Shown here piece by piece: positions 1 to 8,339 of a stretch of DNA of 8,642 bases. Origin of the DNA: an uncultured Intrasporangium sp. (lineage in GTDB: Bacteria > Actinomycetota > Actinomycetes > Actinomycetales > Dermatophilaceae); NCBI GenBank assembly GCA_937873285.1, contig CALMNV010000116.1, positions 1 through 8,642 on the forward strand, read 5' to 3'. A program made the position numbers and the translations under genes. The notes below the pieces were generated by a model. It ran no database searches and was not told the DNA's origin. It worked only from the letters and a program-made list of their open reading frames with translations. The first letter of the stretch is position 1, and every line of letters begins with the position of its first letter.

Positions 1-833
1 CAGGCCCACTTCTCCTTCGACGCGCCCAGCCCGACGCCCCACCAGCCTCCGTCGGCCAGGGCGTACAGGCCGTGCACCGACTGGCCGCACTGGCCGTTGG
101 GGTCTGAGCGGCACTCGGGCGAGAGGAAGTTGGTGATGCGTGCCATCCGGTTGGCGCTCTGCAGGACGAGCAGGGTCACGACACCGATGCCGACGACCCC
201 GGCGCCCACGAAGAACCGGCCGGGGACGCCGGCCACCGCGAGCACGGCCGCGACGATGAGCAGCATCACCATCGCTGTGCCCAGGTCCTTGCCGAGCAGC
301 ACGAGCAGCACCACCGTCATGGCGATCGGCACGAGGTAGGGCACGACCGCGTGGCCGAGCAGGCCCACCAGCCGGCCCTTGTTGGCGAAGACGACCGCGC
401 CGACGAGGACGAGGGCGACCTTGGCGAGCTCGGCCGGCTGGACGCTGATCGGTCCGACCGCCACCCAGTTGCGGTTGCCGCCGACCTCGTAGCCGAGCGG
501 CGTGAACACGAGCCCCTGCAGCAGGATCGCCCCGAGCAGGAGGGGCACCGCGAGTCGCTTCCACCACCGGATGCTCCTTCGGGCGGCGAACCGAGCCACG
601 CCCGCGCCGATCACCGCGAAGAGCAGCTGCCGCAGGAAGACCGCGTAGGCGGCGTCGCCGGAGAGCAGCGACGTGACGCTCGAGGCCGAGAAGACCATGA
701 CGAGGCCGAAGACGACCAAGGTCGTCATGGTGCCGAGGATGAGGTAGTACGTCGTCATCGGCGACTCGAGCTTGCCGACAACCGACAGCGGCCGGGGGCC
801 GGTGCGGCTGCGGTCTGCGGTGGTCGAGCTCAC
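1..833 (-). CDS. ftsW: FtsW, SEDS-family septal peptidoglycan glycosyltransferase (partial, C-terminus outside window)
   Basis: Polytopic membrane protein that polymerises lipid II into septal glycan strands together with FtsI. I translated the frame by hand from a GTG at 833-831; 277 residues are visible and the frame runs off the left edge. After a short cytoplasmic N-terminus (about residues 1-25) there are successive hydrophobic segments (about 29-50, 68-81, 95-110, 135-150, 162-180, 184-202, 207-225). SEDS signatures are GGNRNWVAVG (118-127), QPAELAK (132-138) and GKDLGTAMVM (181-190), followed by GGWWGVGLGASKEKW (262-276). The catalytic Asp of the family lies in the PEAHxDFIF region, which should begin just past the edge, so activity cannot be judged. 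The start overlaps the murD stop (GTGA), suggesting translational coupling. An external loop carries two cysteines (C241, C249). RodA is the main alternative, but position inside the dcw cluster favours FtsW. Confidence 0.95.
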   Translation of the reverse strand, partial: MSSTTADRSRTGPRPLSVVGKLESPMTTYYLILGTMTTLVVFGLVMVFSASSVTSLLSGDAAYAVFLRQLLFAVIGAGVARFAARRSIRWWKRLAVPLLLGAILLQGLVFTPLGYEVGGNRNWVAVGPISVQPAELAKVALVLVGAVVFANKGRLVGLLGHAVVPYLVPIAMTVVLLVLLGKDLGTAMVMLLIVAAVLAVAGVPGRFFVGAGVVGIGVVTLLVLQSANRMARITNFLSPECRSDPNGQCGQSVHGLYALADGGWWGVGLGASKEKWA

Positions 834-2329
834 CGGGGGCCACCGCCTGCCCGCAGGTGCCGACGGACCGCCTCCTCGAACGCGTCCCCACGGGCCGCGT
901 AGTTGACGAACATGTCCATCGACGCCGCAGCGGGGGCGAGGAGCACCACGTCACCCTCCCGAGCGAGGCGGGCGGCGAGAGCGACGACCAGGTCCATGAC
1001 CCCAGTGTCGGTCTCCGGCACGTCGAGGACCGGGACATCCGGGGCGTGTCGGGCGAGGGCGTCCGCGATCTGGGCCCGATCCCGCCCGAGGAGGATGACA
1101 CCGCGCAGCCGCGTGGCCACCTCCTCGACAAGGACCGCCACGTCGGCACCCTTGAGCAGCCCGCCGGCGATCCACACCACGCTGTCGAACGAGCGCAGCG
1201 CCGCTGCGGCGGCGTGCGGGTTGGTCGCCTTGGAGTCGTTGACCCACCGCACTCCGCCCGCCTCGGCGACATGCGTCGCCCGATGCGGGGCGGGCCGGAA
1301 GGCGCGCAGCCCGTCCCGGACGGAGAGGGGGCCCACACCGTAGGCCCGGGCCAGCGCCGCGGCCGCCACGGCGTTCGCGAGGTAGTGGGGCGCCACCGGG
1401 CCGGCGTCCCCCCCGCCAAGGTCCGCCACGGTGCACAGCTCGGCCGCCGCGTGGTGCCGCTGCTCGACGAACGCGCGGTCGGCCAGCACCCCGTCGACGA
1501 CGCCGAGCATCGAGGGGGCGGGAATGCCGGTGGTGAAGCCGACCGCTCGGCACCCCTCCACGACCTCGGCCTCCAGCACGAGCTGCTCGGTCTGCACGTC
1601 GTCGACGTTGTAGACGCACGCGATGTGGGTGTTGTCGTAGATCCGGCCCTTGGCCCGCAGGTACTCGGCATACGAGCCGTGCCAGTCCAGGTGGTCGGGG
1701 GCGACGTTGAGCACCGCGGACGCCACCGCCGACACCGAGCGCTGCCAGTGCAGCTGAAAGCTCGACAGCTCCACGGCGAGCACGTCGTACGGCTGCGGGT
1801 GCAGCACCGCCTCGAGGATGGGAGTGCCGACGTTGCCCGCGCTCGTCGCCCGCAGACCGGCCGACCGCAGGATCGAGGCGAGCATCGTCACCGTCGTCGT
1901 CTTGCCGTTGGTGCCGGTGACGGTCAGCCATGGCGCCGCGCCCTCCCGGGCCCGCATCCGCCAGGCGAGCTCGACCTCCCCCCAGACCGGGATCGCGTCC
2001 GCCGCCGCCGCGAGCAGCAGCGGGTCGTGCGGTGGGACCCCCGGCGAGGTCACCACGAGCTGGGTGGCCGGCTCGGGGGCCTGCGCATGCTGCGGACCGA
2101 GGCGGACGTCGACGCCCAGGATGCGCAGCACCTCGGCGCGCTCCGTGATGACGTCGGTCACATCGGGTGACACGGCCGTCACCCGGGCACCGCGCTCGGC
2201 AAGCGCGTCGGCCGCGGCGAAGCCCGAGAGCCCCAGCCCGACGACGAGCACCCGCAGGCCGGACCAGTCCGCGTCGCGGTGCGTCAGGCCCTCCCGCGGC
2301 TCGTAGGCCGGGTCGACGATCATCGCCAT
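830..2329 (-). CDS. murD: UDP-N-acetylmuramoyl-L-alanine--D-glutamate ligase MurD
   Basis: Cytoplasmic ATP-dependent ligase that adds D-glutamate to UDP-MurNAc-L-Ala. The 499-residue product shows all three Mur ligase domains. The N-terminal Rossmann-like UDP-binding domain has GLGLSG at 31-36. The central ATPase domain has the P-loop TGTNGKTTT at 138-146, ELSSFQL at 187-193, HLDWHG at 213-218 and a candidate carbamylated lysine K227 in RAKGRIY. The C-terminal domain has APHR at 347-350, NDSKATN at 364-370 and LLAPAAAS near 463-470. NDSKATN and the Ser-rich C-terminal motif are typical of MurD rather than MurC/E/F. The start is the ATG at 2329-2327, 7 bases after the mraY stop; a second ATG at 2323-2321 is also possible, and neither has a strong Shine-Dalgarno sequence. 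About 24 residues precede the first beta strand, slightly more than usual. The stop overlaps the ftsW GTG. No key residue appears to be missing. Confidence 0.97.
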   Translation of the reverse strand: MAMIVDPAYEPREGLTHRDADWSGLRVLVVGLGLSGFAAADALAERGARVTAVSPDVTDVITERAEVLRILGVDVRLGPQHAQAPEPATQLVVTSPGVPPHDPLLLAAAADAIPVWGEVELAWRMRAREGAAPWLTVTGTNGKTTTVTMLASILRSAGLRATSAGNVGTPILEAVLHPQPYDVLAVELSSFQLHWQRSVSAVASAVLNVAPDHLDWHGSYAEYLRAKGRIYDNTHIACVYNVDDVQTEQLVLEAEVVEGCRAVGFTTGIPAPSMLGVVDGVLADRAFVEQRHHAAAELCTVADLGGGDAGPVAPHYLANAVAAAALARAYGVGPLSVRDGLRAFRPAPHRATHVAEAGGVRWVNDSKATNPHAAAAALRSFDSVVWIAGGLLKGADVAVLVEEVATRLRGVILLGRDRAQIADALARHAPDVPVLDVPETDTGVMDLVVALAARLAREGDVVLLAPAAASMDMFVNYAARGDAFEEAVRRHLRAGGGPR

Positions 2330-2336
2330 GCCGCCG

Positions 2337-3419
2337 TCATTGCGTGCCCACCACCCATTCGGCGTAGAAGATGCCGAGCCCCAGCGCGACGAAGAGGCCG
2401 GCGATGATCCAGAACCGGATGACGATCGTCACCTCGGCCCAGCCGACGAGCTCGAAGTGGTGCTGCAGCGGGGCCATCCGAAACACCCGCTTCCCGGTCG
2501 TCTTGAACGACACGACCTGGATGATGACGGACATCACGATGATGATGAACATCCCGCCGAGGATGACGAGCAGCAGCTCGGTGCGGGTGGTGATGGCCAG
2601 CCCGGCGAGGGCGCCGCCCAGCGCGAGGGAGCCGGTGTCGCCCATGAAGATCTTGGCGGGCGAGGCGTTCCACCAGAGGAAGCCGAAGCACGCCCCCATC
2701 CCGGCCGCGGCGATGAGCGCCAGGTCGTGCGAGTCACGCACCTCGTAGCACTTGATCCCGGGGTTGGTCTGGCAGTTCTGGTTGAACGTCCACAGGCTGA
2801 TCAGGACATAGGCGCCGAAGACCATCGTCGACACGCCGGTGGCCAGCCCGTCGAGCCCGTCCGTGAGGTTCACGCCGTTGGAGGCGCCGGCGATCATGAG
2901 GTTGGCCCAGACGACGAACAGGGCGACCCCGAGCGCAGTGCCGGCGAACGCCAGGTTGATGTTCGTGTCGCGCACGAACGAGATGAACGGCGACGCGGGC
3001 GTGCGGTACTGCTCGTTGGGAAACTGCAGCGCGAGGACCGCGAAGACGACCCCGACCAGGCCCTGGCCGACCAGCTTCTCCCGGGAGCGCAGCCCGAGGC
3101 TGCGCTGCTTGGAGATCTTGATGTAGTCGTCGAGGAAGCCGACCACGCCGAGGCCGGTCATGAGGAACAGGACGAGGACCCCGCTGGCCGTGAAGGGCGT
3201 GAGCGTCACCAGATGGGCGAGGACGTATGCCGCGAGCGTTGACCCGAGGATGACCGCTCCGCCCATGGTGGGCGTGCCGCGCTTGGTGTGGTGCGAGGTG
3301 GGGCCGTCGTCGCGGATGAACTGGCCATAGCCGCGGCGCACCAGGACCCGGATGAACAACGGGGTGCCGAGGAGGGAGAAGAGCAGCGAGAAGGCCGCCG
3401 CCGCGAGGACACCCCTCAC
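2337..3419 (-). CDS. mraY: Phospho-N-acetylmuramoyl-pentapeptide-transferase MraY
   Basis: Integral membrane enzyme that transfers phospho-MurNAc-pentapeptide from UDP to undecaprenyl phosphate, giving lipid I. From the GTG at 3419-3417 the product is 360 residues, the usual family length. Visible motifs are [12 protein letters not shown] at 43-54, the Mg-binding pair D97-D98 in [18 protein letters not shown] at 184-193, [14 protein letters not shown] at 251-264 with catalytic-site D261, and PLQHHFEL at 317-324. Many hydrophobic helices lie between them. An external loop at about 212-231 holds two cysteines (C216, C224), a pattern I recall from actinobacterial MraY. The reading frame stays open far upstream inside murF, but family length and the first membrane helix fix the start at this GTG, which overlaps the murF stop as GTGA. 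The murD start follows 7 bases after the stop. Confidence 0.97.
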   Translation of the reverse strand: MRGVLAAAAFSLLFSLLGTPLFIRVLVRRGYGQFIRDDGPTSHHTKRGTPTMGGAVILGSTLAAYVLAHLVTLTPFTASGVLVLFLMTGLGVVGFLDDYIKISKQRSLGLRSREKLVGQGLVGVVFAVLALQFPNEQYRTPASPFISFVRDTNINLAFAGTALGVALFVVWANLMIAGASNGVNLTDGLDGLATGVSTMVFGAYVLISLWTFNQNCQTNPGIKCYEVRDSHDLALIAAAGMGACFGFLWWNASPAKIFMGDTGSLALGGALAGLAITTRTELLLVILGGMFIIIVMSVIIQVVSFKTTGKRVFRMAPLQHHFELVGWAEVTIVIRFWIIAGLFVALGLGIFYAEWVVGTQ

Positions 3420-4837
3420 CGGGCCACCGTCGCGTCTGCCGGGTCCGGCGCCCCGTCGGCCGCGAGCCGGTCGCCGAGCCAGCGCAGCCCGCTGTCCCGG
3501 CTGGACTTGAGCAGCACGACGTCGCCGGCCCGCAGCTCGGGGGCGAGTAGCTCGTATGCCGCCTCGGTGTCCGGCACCCACCGCGCGGCGCCGACCGCCC
3601 GGGCTCCCTCGCCCACCGCCACGACGTGCGCGATCCCAAGGTCAGCGGCATAGCGGCCCACCGCCGCGTGCTCCGCGGCGCTGTCCGCGCCGAGCTCGAG
3701 CATCTCGCCGACGACGGCCACCCGCCGGCCGGTGGCCTGCATGGCGGCGAGGGCGTCAAGGGCGGCGCGCATCGAGTGCGGGTTGGCGTTGTAGGCGTCG
3801 TTGACGACGACGACGCCGTCCGGGCGCTCGGTGACCTCCATCCGCCAACGGCTCGCCGGACGGGCGTCCTGCAGACCGGCGACGACCTGCTCGAAGGTCA
3901 GCCCGACCTCGAGGGCCGCCGCCGTGACGGCGAGCGCGTTGCCGACCTGGTGGCCGCCCGTGAGCCGCAGCGTCACCCGGGCCGCGCCCTGCGGCGTGGC
4001 GAGGGTGAAGGTGGGGCGACCCAGCTGGTCGAGCTCGACGCGGTCCGCGCGCACCTGGGCCCGCGGCGCCGTCCCGACGAGCACCACCCGGCAGGCGAGC
4101 CGCTCGCCCATGGCGGCCACGACCGGGTCGTCGGCGTTGAGCACCGCGAGGCCGTGCGGCGGCAGGGCCTGCGGCAGCTCCGCCTTGGCCAGCGCGATGT
4201 TGGCCTTGGAGCCGAACTCCCCGACGTGCGCGGACCCGACGTTGAGCACGACACCGACTGTGGGGGGCGCGATGCCGGTGAGGTAGCGGATGTGGCCGCG
4301 GCCACGGGCGCCCATCTCGACGACGAGGAAGCGCGTGCTCGGCGTGACGCGACACACGGTGAGCGGCACGCCCACCTCGCCGTTGAGCGAGTTGACCGGC
4401 GCCACGGTCTCGCCGGCCGTGGCCAGGACGGCAGCGAGCAGGTCCTTGGTCGAGGTCTTGCCAGAGGAGCCGGTGATCCCGACCACCGGCAGGCCGGGGG
4501 CCCGGTCGAGCACCCCCCGCGCGACCCGGCCGAAGGCGACCTCGACATCGTCGACGACGACGCACGGCAACCCCGCGACGGGTCGCGACGTGAGGGCCGC
4601 CACGGCGCCGCGGGCGGCGGCGGCGGCCACGAAGTCGTGCCCGTCCGCGTGCTCGCCGACCCGGGCCACGTAGAGCGCGCCCGGCTCGCACTCGCGCGAG
4701 TCGGTCGTCACCGGACCGTCGACGAGCAGGCCCGGCGCACGGCCCGGCGCGTCGACCGTGCCGGCGTCACCGGCCCCCGGCTCGACGAGCCGGCCACCGG
4801 CGAGCGCGGCGACCTCGGGAAGACGAAGCGGGATCAT
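3416..4837 (-). CDS. murF: UDP-N-acetylmuramoyl-tripeptide--D-alanyl-D-alanine ligase MurF
   Basis: Cytoplasmic ligase that adds the D-Ala-D-Ala dipeptide to the UDP-MurNAc-tripeptide, completing the stem that MraY uses. The product is 473 residues. The N-terminal substrate domain has TDSRE at 45-49 with a somewhat long, Gly/Ala/Pro-rich segment before it (about 20-42). The ATPase domain has the P-loop [11 protein letters not shown] at 122-132, [10 protein letters not shown] at 149-158, [11 protein letters not shown] at 173-183, the [12 protein letters not shown] region at 199-210 and NADDP at 234-238. The C-terminal domain has NDAYNANP at 346-353, VVGEMLELG at 375-383 and LLKSSRDSG at 442-450. 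NSLNGE and NDAYNANP are diagnostic for MurF. The ATG start overlaps the murE stop as ATGA and has a clear Shine-Dalgarno sequence. The stop overlaps the mraY GTG as GTGA. Confidence 0.97.
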   Translation of the reverse strand: MIPLRLPEVAALAGGRLVEPGAGDAGTVDAPGRAPGLLVDGPVTTDSRECEPGALYVARVGEHADGHDFVAAAAARGAVAALTSRPVAGLPCVVVDDVEVAFGRVARGVLDRAPGLPVVGITGSSGKTSTKDLLAAVLATAGETVAPVNSLNGEVGVPLTVCRVTPSTRFLVVEMGARGRGHIRYLTGIAPPTVGVVLNVGSAHVGEFGSKANIALAKAELPQALPPHGLAVLNADDPVVAAMGERLACRVVLVGTAPRAQVRADRVELDQLGRPTFTLATPQGAARVTLRLTGGHQVGNALAVTAAALEVGLTFEQVVAGLQDARPASRWRMEVTERPDGVVVVNDAYNANPHSMRAALDALAAMQATGRRVAVVGEMLELGADSAAEHAAVGRYAADLGIAHVVAVGEGARAVGAARWVPDTEAAYELLAPELRAGDVVLLKSSRDSGLRWLGDRLAADGAPDPADATVAR

Positions 4838-6540
4838 GCGGGGTCCTTCGTGCGCCGGGCAGCCGCCAGGGCGGCCCGGACGGCGTCCCGGTCGTCGAAC
4901 GGGTGCGTCACCCCGGAGATCTCCTGGCCCTTCTCGTGTCCCTTGCCGAGCACCACGACAGTATCGACCGTCTCCTCGTCATCGGCGTCATCGGCGGCGT
5001 CATCGGCGTCATCGGCGGCGTCATCGGCGTCATCGGCGTCATCGGCGGCGTCGGCGTGCCGGCCTGCCGCGCCGGAGACCGCCAGCGCCACGGCTTCTGC
5101 GATGGCCCCGGCGCGGCCCGCGTTGTCGAGCACCTGCGTGGCCGTCGCCTCCCCGGCGGCGACGAGCGCGCGTGCGCCGGCGAGCACTGCCGCGCGGATC
5201 GCCTCGGGGTCCTCCGAGCGGGGGTTGTCGTCGGTGACCACGACGACGTCGGCGCGGCGCGCCGCGGCCGACCCCATGCCGGGCCGCTTGGCCCGGTCGC
5301 GGTCTCCTCCCGCGCCGAGCACGACGATGAGCCGTCCCGTCGTCGACGCTCGCAGCGCCGACAGCGCGGCGTCGACGGCTTCCGGGGTGTGGGCGAAGTC
5401 GACGATGCACCGTGGCTGCCCGGAACCGCCCGCCGCGACGACCTCCATCCTTCCCGGCACCGCCGGACGGCTGGCCAGCGCTCCGGCCGCGGCCTCGTCG
5501 TCCACCCCGATGGCGCTCAGCGCGAGGGCGGCCAGCGCCGTGTTGGCCACGTTGAAGGTGCCGATCAGGTGCGAGACCAGACGCAGCCTGCGCCCCGTCG
5601 TCGACTCGCGCAGCTCGAACTGCGGCGTGTGCCCCGGCACCGCGACCCAGTGCCCGCCCTCCGGGGTGGCCGGGGCGCTGGTCGGTGGCGCCGCCGCGGT
5701 CGTCGCCATCGTCGTCAGGCGCACCTCTCCCGCAGCGAGGATCTCGACCGCGAGGCGGCGCCCCCACGGGTCGTCGACGCAGACCACCGCCGCTCGGCAG
5801 CGGGCGGCGGTGAACAGCTGTGCCTTGGCTCGGAAGTAGTCCTCCATCGACCCGTGGAAGTCGAGGTGGTCCTGCGAGAGGTTGGTGAACACGGCCACGT
5901 CATAGACGACCCCGTCGACGCGGTGCAGGTCGAGCGCGTGGCTCGAGACCTCCATGACGCACGCGTCGACGCCGCGCTCTCGCATGACGGCGAGGACAGC
6001 GTGCAGGTCGGGCGCCTCGGGGGTGGTGCGGACGGCGTCGACCCGCTCCGCGCCGATCCGGGTCTCGACTGTGCCGATCAGCCCGGTGCTGCGTCCCAGC
6101 GCCCGCAGGGCGGAGTCGAGCAGGTATGCCGTCGTCGTCTTGCCGTTGGTGCCGGTGATCCCCACCATGGTCAGCGCCGCAGCCGGGTCGCCGTAGACGC
6201 GCGCCGCGAGCGACCCGAGCACGGCCCGGGGCTGCGGCACCGTCAGCACCGGCACGTCGACGGCGCTGCCTGCTGCGCGCACCAGCCGCTCACCCGACGG
6301 GTCGGTGAGCACGGCCACCGCGCCCCTGCGTGCCGCGTCCGCGGCGAAGCGGGCGCCGTGCACGTGGAAGCCGGGCAACGCGGCATACAGGTCGCCGGCC
6401 TGCACGGTGCGGCTGTCGAGGGTCACGCCGGTGACCGGGACCGCTCCAGCGCCGGCCGGCAGGCCGAGCTGCGCGGCCACCTCGGCGAGCGACACGCCCC
6501 CCGTCTCCGGTCGGGGAAAGAGGCGGGACACGAGGGACAA
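4834..6540 (-). CDS. murE: UDP-N-acetylmuramoyl-L-alanyl-D-glutamate--diaminopimelate ligase MurE, with acidic repeat insertion
   Basis: Cytoplasmic ligase that adds diaminopimelate to UDP-MurNAc-L-Ala-D-Glu. From the TTG at 6540-6538 it has 568 residues, longer than the roughly 500 typical of MurE. Motifs in order: TLDSRTVQAGD at 40-50, P-loop TGTNGKTTT at 129-137, EVSSHALDLHRV at 197-208, DHLDFHGS at 224-231, candidate carbamylated lysine K239, PGRMEVV at 362-368, DFAHTPEAVD at 381-390, GAGGDRD at 409-415, DNPRSEDP at 438-445 and GKGHEKGQE at 532-540. The Arg in DNPR is the DAP-selecting signature. Between residues about 495 and 525 lies an Asp/Ala-rich insertion encoded by a tandem repeat, just before GKGHE. 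A second extra segment (about 277-299, Thr/Ala/Pro-rich) also adds length. The start is uncertain: TTG at 6540, 2 bases after the ftsI stop, or GTG at 6531; neither has a strong ribosome site. The frame is open further upstream, but that part is only an out-of-frame reading of ftsI. The stop overlaps murF. Confidence 0.95.
   Translation of the reverse strand: MSLVSRLFPRPETGGVSLAEVAAQLGLPAGAGAVPVTGVTLDSRTVQAGDLYAALPGFHVHGARFAADAARRGAVAVLTDPSGERLVRAAGSAVDVPVLTVPQPRAVLGSLAARVYGDPAAALTMVGITGTNGKTTTAYLLDSALRALGRSTGLIGTVETRIGAERVDAVRTTPEAPDLHAVLAVMRERGVDACVMEVSSHALDLHRVDGVVYDVAVFTNLSQDHLDFHGSMEDYFRAKAQLFTAARCRAAVVCVDDPWGRRLAVEILAAGEVRLTTMATTAAAPPTSAPATPEGGHWVAVPGHTPQFELRESTTGRRLRLVSHLIGTFNVANTALAALALSAIGVDDEAAAGALASRPAVPGRMEVVAAGGSGQPRCIVDFAHTPEAVDAALSALRASTTGRLIVVLGAGGDRDRAKRPGMGSAAARRADVVVVTDDNPRSEDPEAIRAAVLAGARALVAAGEATATQVLDNAGRAGAIAEAVALAVSGAAGRHADAADDADDADDAADDADDAADDADDEETVDTVVVLGKGHEKGQEISGVTHPFDDRDAVRAALAAARRTKDPA
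4844..4849 (-). promoter_or_regulatory. Ribosome binding site of murF
   Basis: GAAGGA on the minus strand, six bases upstream of the murF ATG (4837-4835) and embedded in the last codons of murE. It is the best Shine-Dalgarno match I found at any start in the window and settles the murF start. Its presence despite the ATGA overlap suggests that murF can initiate independently as well as by re-initiation after murE. Confidence 0.75.
4978..5049 (-). repeat. In-frame tandem repeat in murE coding for an Asp/Ala-rich tract
   Basis: On the plus strand the unit is GTCATCGGC twice followed by GGC (21 bases). Three identical copies lie at 4978-4998, 4999-5019 and 5029-5049, with one extra 9-base GTCATCGGC at 5020-5028. 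A degenerate GTCGGC follows at 5050-5055. Read on the coding strand, each unit gives Ala-Ala-Asp-Asp-Ala-Asp-Asp. The copies are identical even at synonymous positions (each Asp pair is GAT then GAC), which fits recent expansion by replication slippage. Both periods, 9 and 21, are multiples of three, so copy-number changes would keep the reading frame. Confidence 0.95.
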
Positions 6541-6542
6541 AC

Positions 6543-8339
6543 CTACAACCCGTCGCGCTTGGCCCGCGCGTCGCTGAGCACCCGCGGGTCGCGGTCGGAC
6601 AGCGGCGTCGGCGCGTACACGCGGTACTGCAGCGGCGACGGCGTGCTGGGCGGGGTGTTGTCGCGCTCGATGAGGTAGCTCATCACCTGGTTGAAGACGG
6701 GCCCGGCGAGGGCTCCGCCGAACATCCCTGCGGACGGCCGCTGGATGAACACGGCCACGACGTACTTCGGGCGCTCCGCCGGCGCGTAGCCGATGAACGA
6801 GGCGGTGAAGCCGTTGTAGCGACCGAGCTTCTCGTCGTACCGGTCCGCGGTGCCGGTCTTGCCGGCGACCCGGTAACCCTTGATCCGAGCCGCGCTCGCG
6901 GTGCCGTCCTTGCCGGTCACCTCCTCGAGCATCCGGCTCAGCTTGGTGGCGGTGTCGGTGCTGACCACCTGGATGCCCTTCGGCGCGGGCACCGGCACGA
7001 TGGTGCCGCTGTCGTTCGCGGTGCCCTCGACCAGTGAGGGCGGCATCCGCAGGCCCCTGTTGGCGATGGTCTGGAAGACGCCGGCCGCCTGGACGGCGGT
7101 GAGCGAGTAGCCCTGGCCGAACAGGACGGTGTAGCGCTGGGAGGTGTTCCACTTCGACGCAGGCGCCAGCTGGCCGGCAGACTCTCCCGGGAACTGCACG
7201 GGGGTGCGCTGCCCGATCCCGAACGCCCGGTAGTAGGACTCCATCACCGAGGGCTTGACGCGCTCGCCGATGAGCATGGTGCCGATGTTCGACGACTTGG
7301 CGATGACGCCGGTCGCGGTGAAGCTCTCGACCGGGTGGTCCTCGTTGTCCTTGAAGCTCAACCCCGCCCGCGGCAGCCGATTCGGGACGATGACGCCGGT
7401 GCTGGGGGTCACGACGCCCTGCTGAAGCGCGGCTGCCATGGTCATGAGCTTGCCGGTGGAGCCGGGCTCGAAGGCGTCGTTGAAGGCGTAGTTGCGCAGG
7501 TTGGCCGCCTTGGCCGCGCCGAGGTCGTTGGGGTCGAAGGACGGATAGCTGGCGGCCGCCCGGATCTTGCCCGTCGCCACCTCGATGACGACCGCCGTCC
7601 CGGACTCGGCCCCCACCGCGGTGACCTGCTTGGCCAGGGCGTTCTGGGCATACCACTGCACGTCGGCGTCGATGGTCAGCCGCACGTCCCTGCCGGGCAC
7701 GGCGGGGATGTCCTGGCGCTCCGAGCCGGGGATGATGTATCCGTCGCGCGCCTGCTCGGCGATCATGGTGCCCGGCTTGCCGGCGAGGGTCTTGTCGAGC
7801 ATGAGCTCCAGCCCGCCACCCGGCGTCTGGTCACGGGGCTGGACGAACCCGACGAGCTGGCCGAGGGCCATCGAGGTGGGGTACACCCGGGCGGCCGTGC
7901 GCTCGGCGGCGATCCCGGGCACCCCCAGGGCCCGGATCTGGCGCCACACGGCGGGGTTGACGTCACGCTTGACGACGACGTAGCGGGTGCCGGCCCGGCT
8001 GAACAGCGCGGTCAGGGTGCCGGGGTCCATGCCCAGGAGCGGCCCGACCTCGGCGGCCGCGCGGCTCACGCCCACCTTGGTGCGCCGGCCGTCGACGCGG
8101 ACGGTGTACTCGGGGATGGCCGTGGGGTCCGCGACGACGGTGAAGCGCTCGACGCTGTCGGCGAGGACCTGCCCGTTGGTGTCGAGGATCCTCGCCCGCA
8201 TGGCGGGGCTCACGGAGGTGACCAGGCGCTTGGACAGCGCGGCGGCCTGCGTGGCGGAGGCGTCGAAGGCCTGCACCCGCAGCAGCTGGGCGGCGAAGAT
8301 GCTGAGGACGAAGAGCACCGTGAGATACATCACCCGCAC
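6543..8339 (-). CDS. ftsI: FtsI / PBP3-type class B penicillin-binding protein (septal transpeptidase)
   Basis: Membrane-anchored D,D-transpeptidase that crosslinks septal peptidoglycan; partner of FtsW. From the GTG at 8339-8337 the product has 598 residues. One N-terminal membrane helix (about residues 4-22) is followed by the dimerisation/pedestal domain (about 45-200, with RARILDTNGQVLA at 48-60 and AERTAARVYP at 145-154). The transpeptidase domain follows: active-site SxxK at S294-T-G-K297 (EPGSTGKLMT), SxN at S349-S-N351 (AKSSNIGTM) and KTGT at 494-497 (AGKTGTADRY). All three catalytic motifs are intact. No PASTA repeat follows; a Pro/Asp/Arg-rich tail ends the protein. The true start is uncertain: in-frame codons upstream of 8339 read as an Arg/Pro-rich tail typical of actinobacterial FtsI but contain no start codon before the sequence becomes an unrelated kinase fragment, so the N-terminus may be truncated. 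An ATG at 8330-8328 is another option. murE follows within a few bases. Confidence 0.95.
   Translation of the reverse strand: MRVMYLTVLFVLSIFAAQLLRVQAFDASATQAAALSKRLVTSVSPAMRARILDTNGQVLADSVERFTVVADPTAIPEYTVRVDGRRTKVGVSRAAAEVGPLLGMDPGTLTALFSRAGTRYVVVKRDVNPAVWRQIRALGVPGIAAERTAARVYPTSMALGQLVGFVQPRDQTPGGGLELMLDKTLAGKPGTMIAEQARDGYIIPGSERQDIPAVPGRDVRLTIDADVQWYAQNALAKQVTAVGAESGTAVVIEVATGKIRAAASYPSFDPNDLGAAKAANLRNYAFNDAFEPGSTGKLMTMAAALQQGVVTPSTGVIVPNRLPRAGLSFKDNEDHPVESFTATGVIAKSSNIGTMLIGERVKPSVMESYYRAFGIGQRTPVQFPGESAGQLAPASKWNTSQRYTVLFGQGYSLTAVQAAGVFQTIANRGLRMPPSLVEGTANDSGTIVPVPAPKGIQVVSTDTATKLSRMLEEVTGKDGTASAARIKGYRVAGKTGTADRYDEKLGRYNGFTASFIGYAPAERPKYVVAVFIQRPSAGMFGGALAGPVFNQVMSYLIERDNTPPSTPSPLQYRVYAPTPLSDRDPRVLSDARAKRDGL

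Noticed and set aside
351..902. Plus-strand open frame with a highly charged translation
   Set aside because: It is the reverse strand of the ftsW 5' half, which has full SEDS motifs and membrane segments in the minus-strand frame.
857..2170. Plus-strand open frame (437 codons) opposite murD
   Set aside because: Antisense shadow of a complete murD; no domain or membrane pattern of its own.
4978..5049. Possible CRISPR-like or regulatory repeat array
   Set aside because: The units are short, contiguous, in frame and without spacers, and lie inside the murE coding sequence; they encode a simple amino-acid repeat.
3626..5839. Long plus-strand open frame (737 codons) opposite murF and murE
   Set aside because: It lies entirely antisense to two clear Mur ligase genes, its translation is low-complexity Arg/Ala/Ser-rich with no recognisable motif, and long antisense frames are expected in DNA this GC-rich.
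4903..6678. Plus-strand open frame (591 codons) containing a repeated VIG/GVIG pattern
   Set aside because: The pattern is only the reverse reading of the murE Asp/Ala repeat; the rest is an Arg/Gly/His-rich antisense shadow of murE.
6541..7656. Upstream extension of the murE frame, which could be read as a 940-residue fusion protein
   Set aside because: This part is an alternate-frame reading of ftsI, Arg/Gln/His-rich and without motifs; MurE homology starts only after the ftsI stop.
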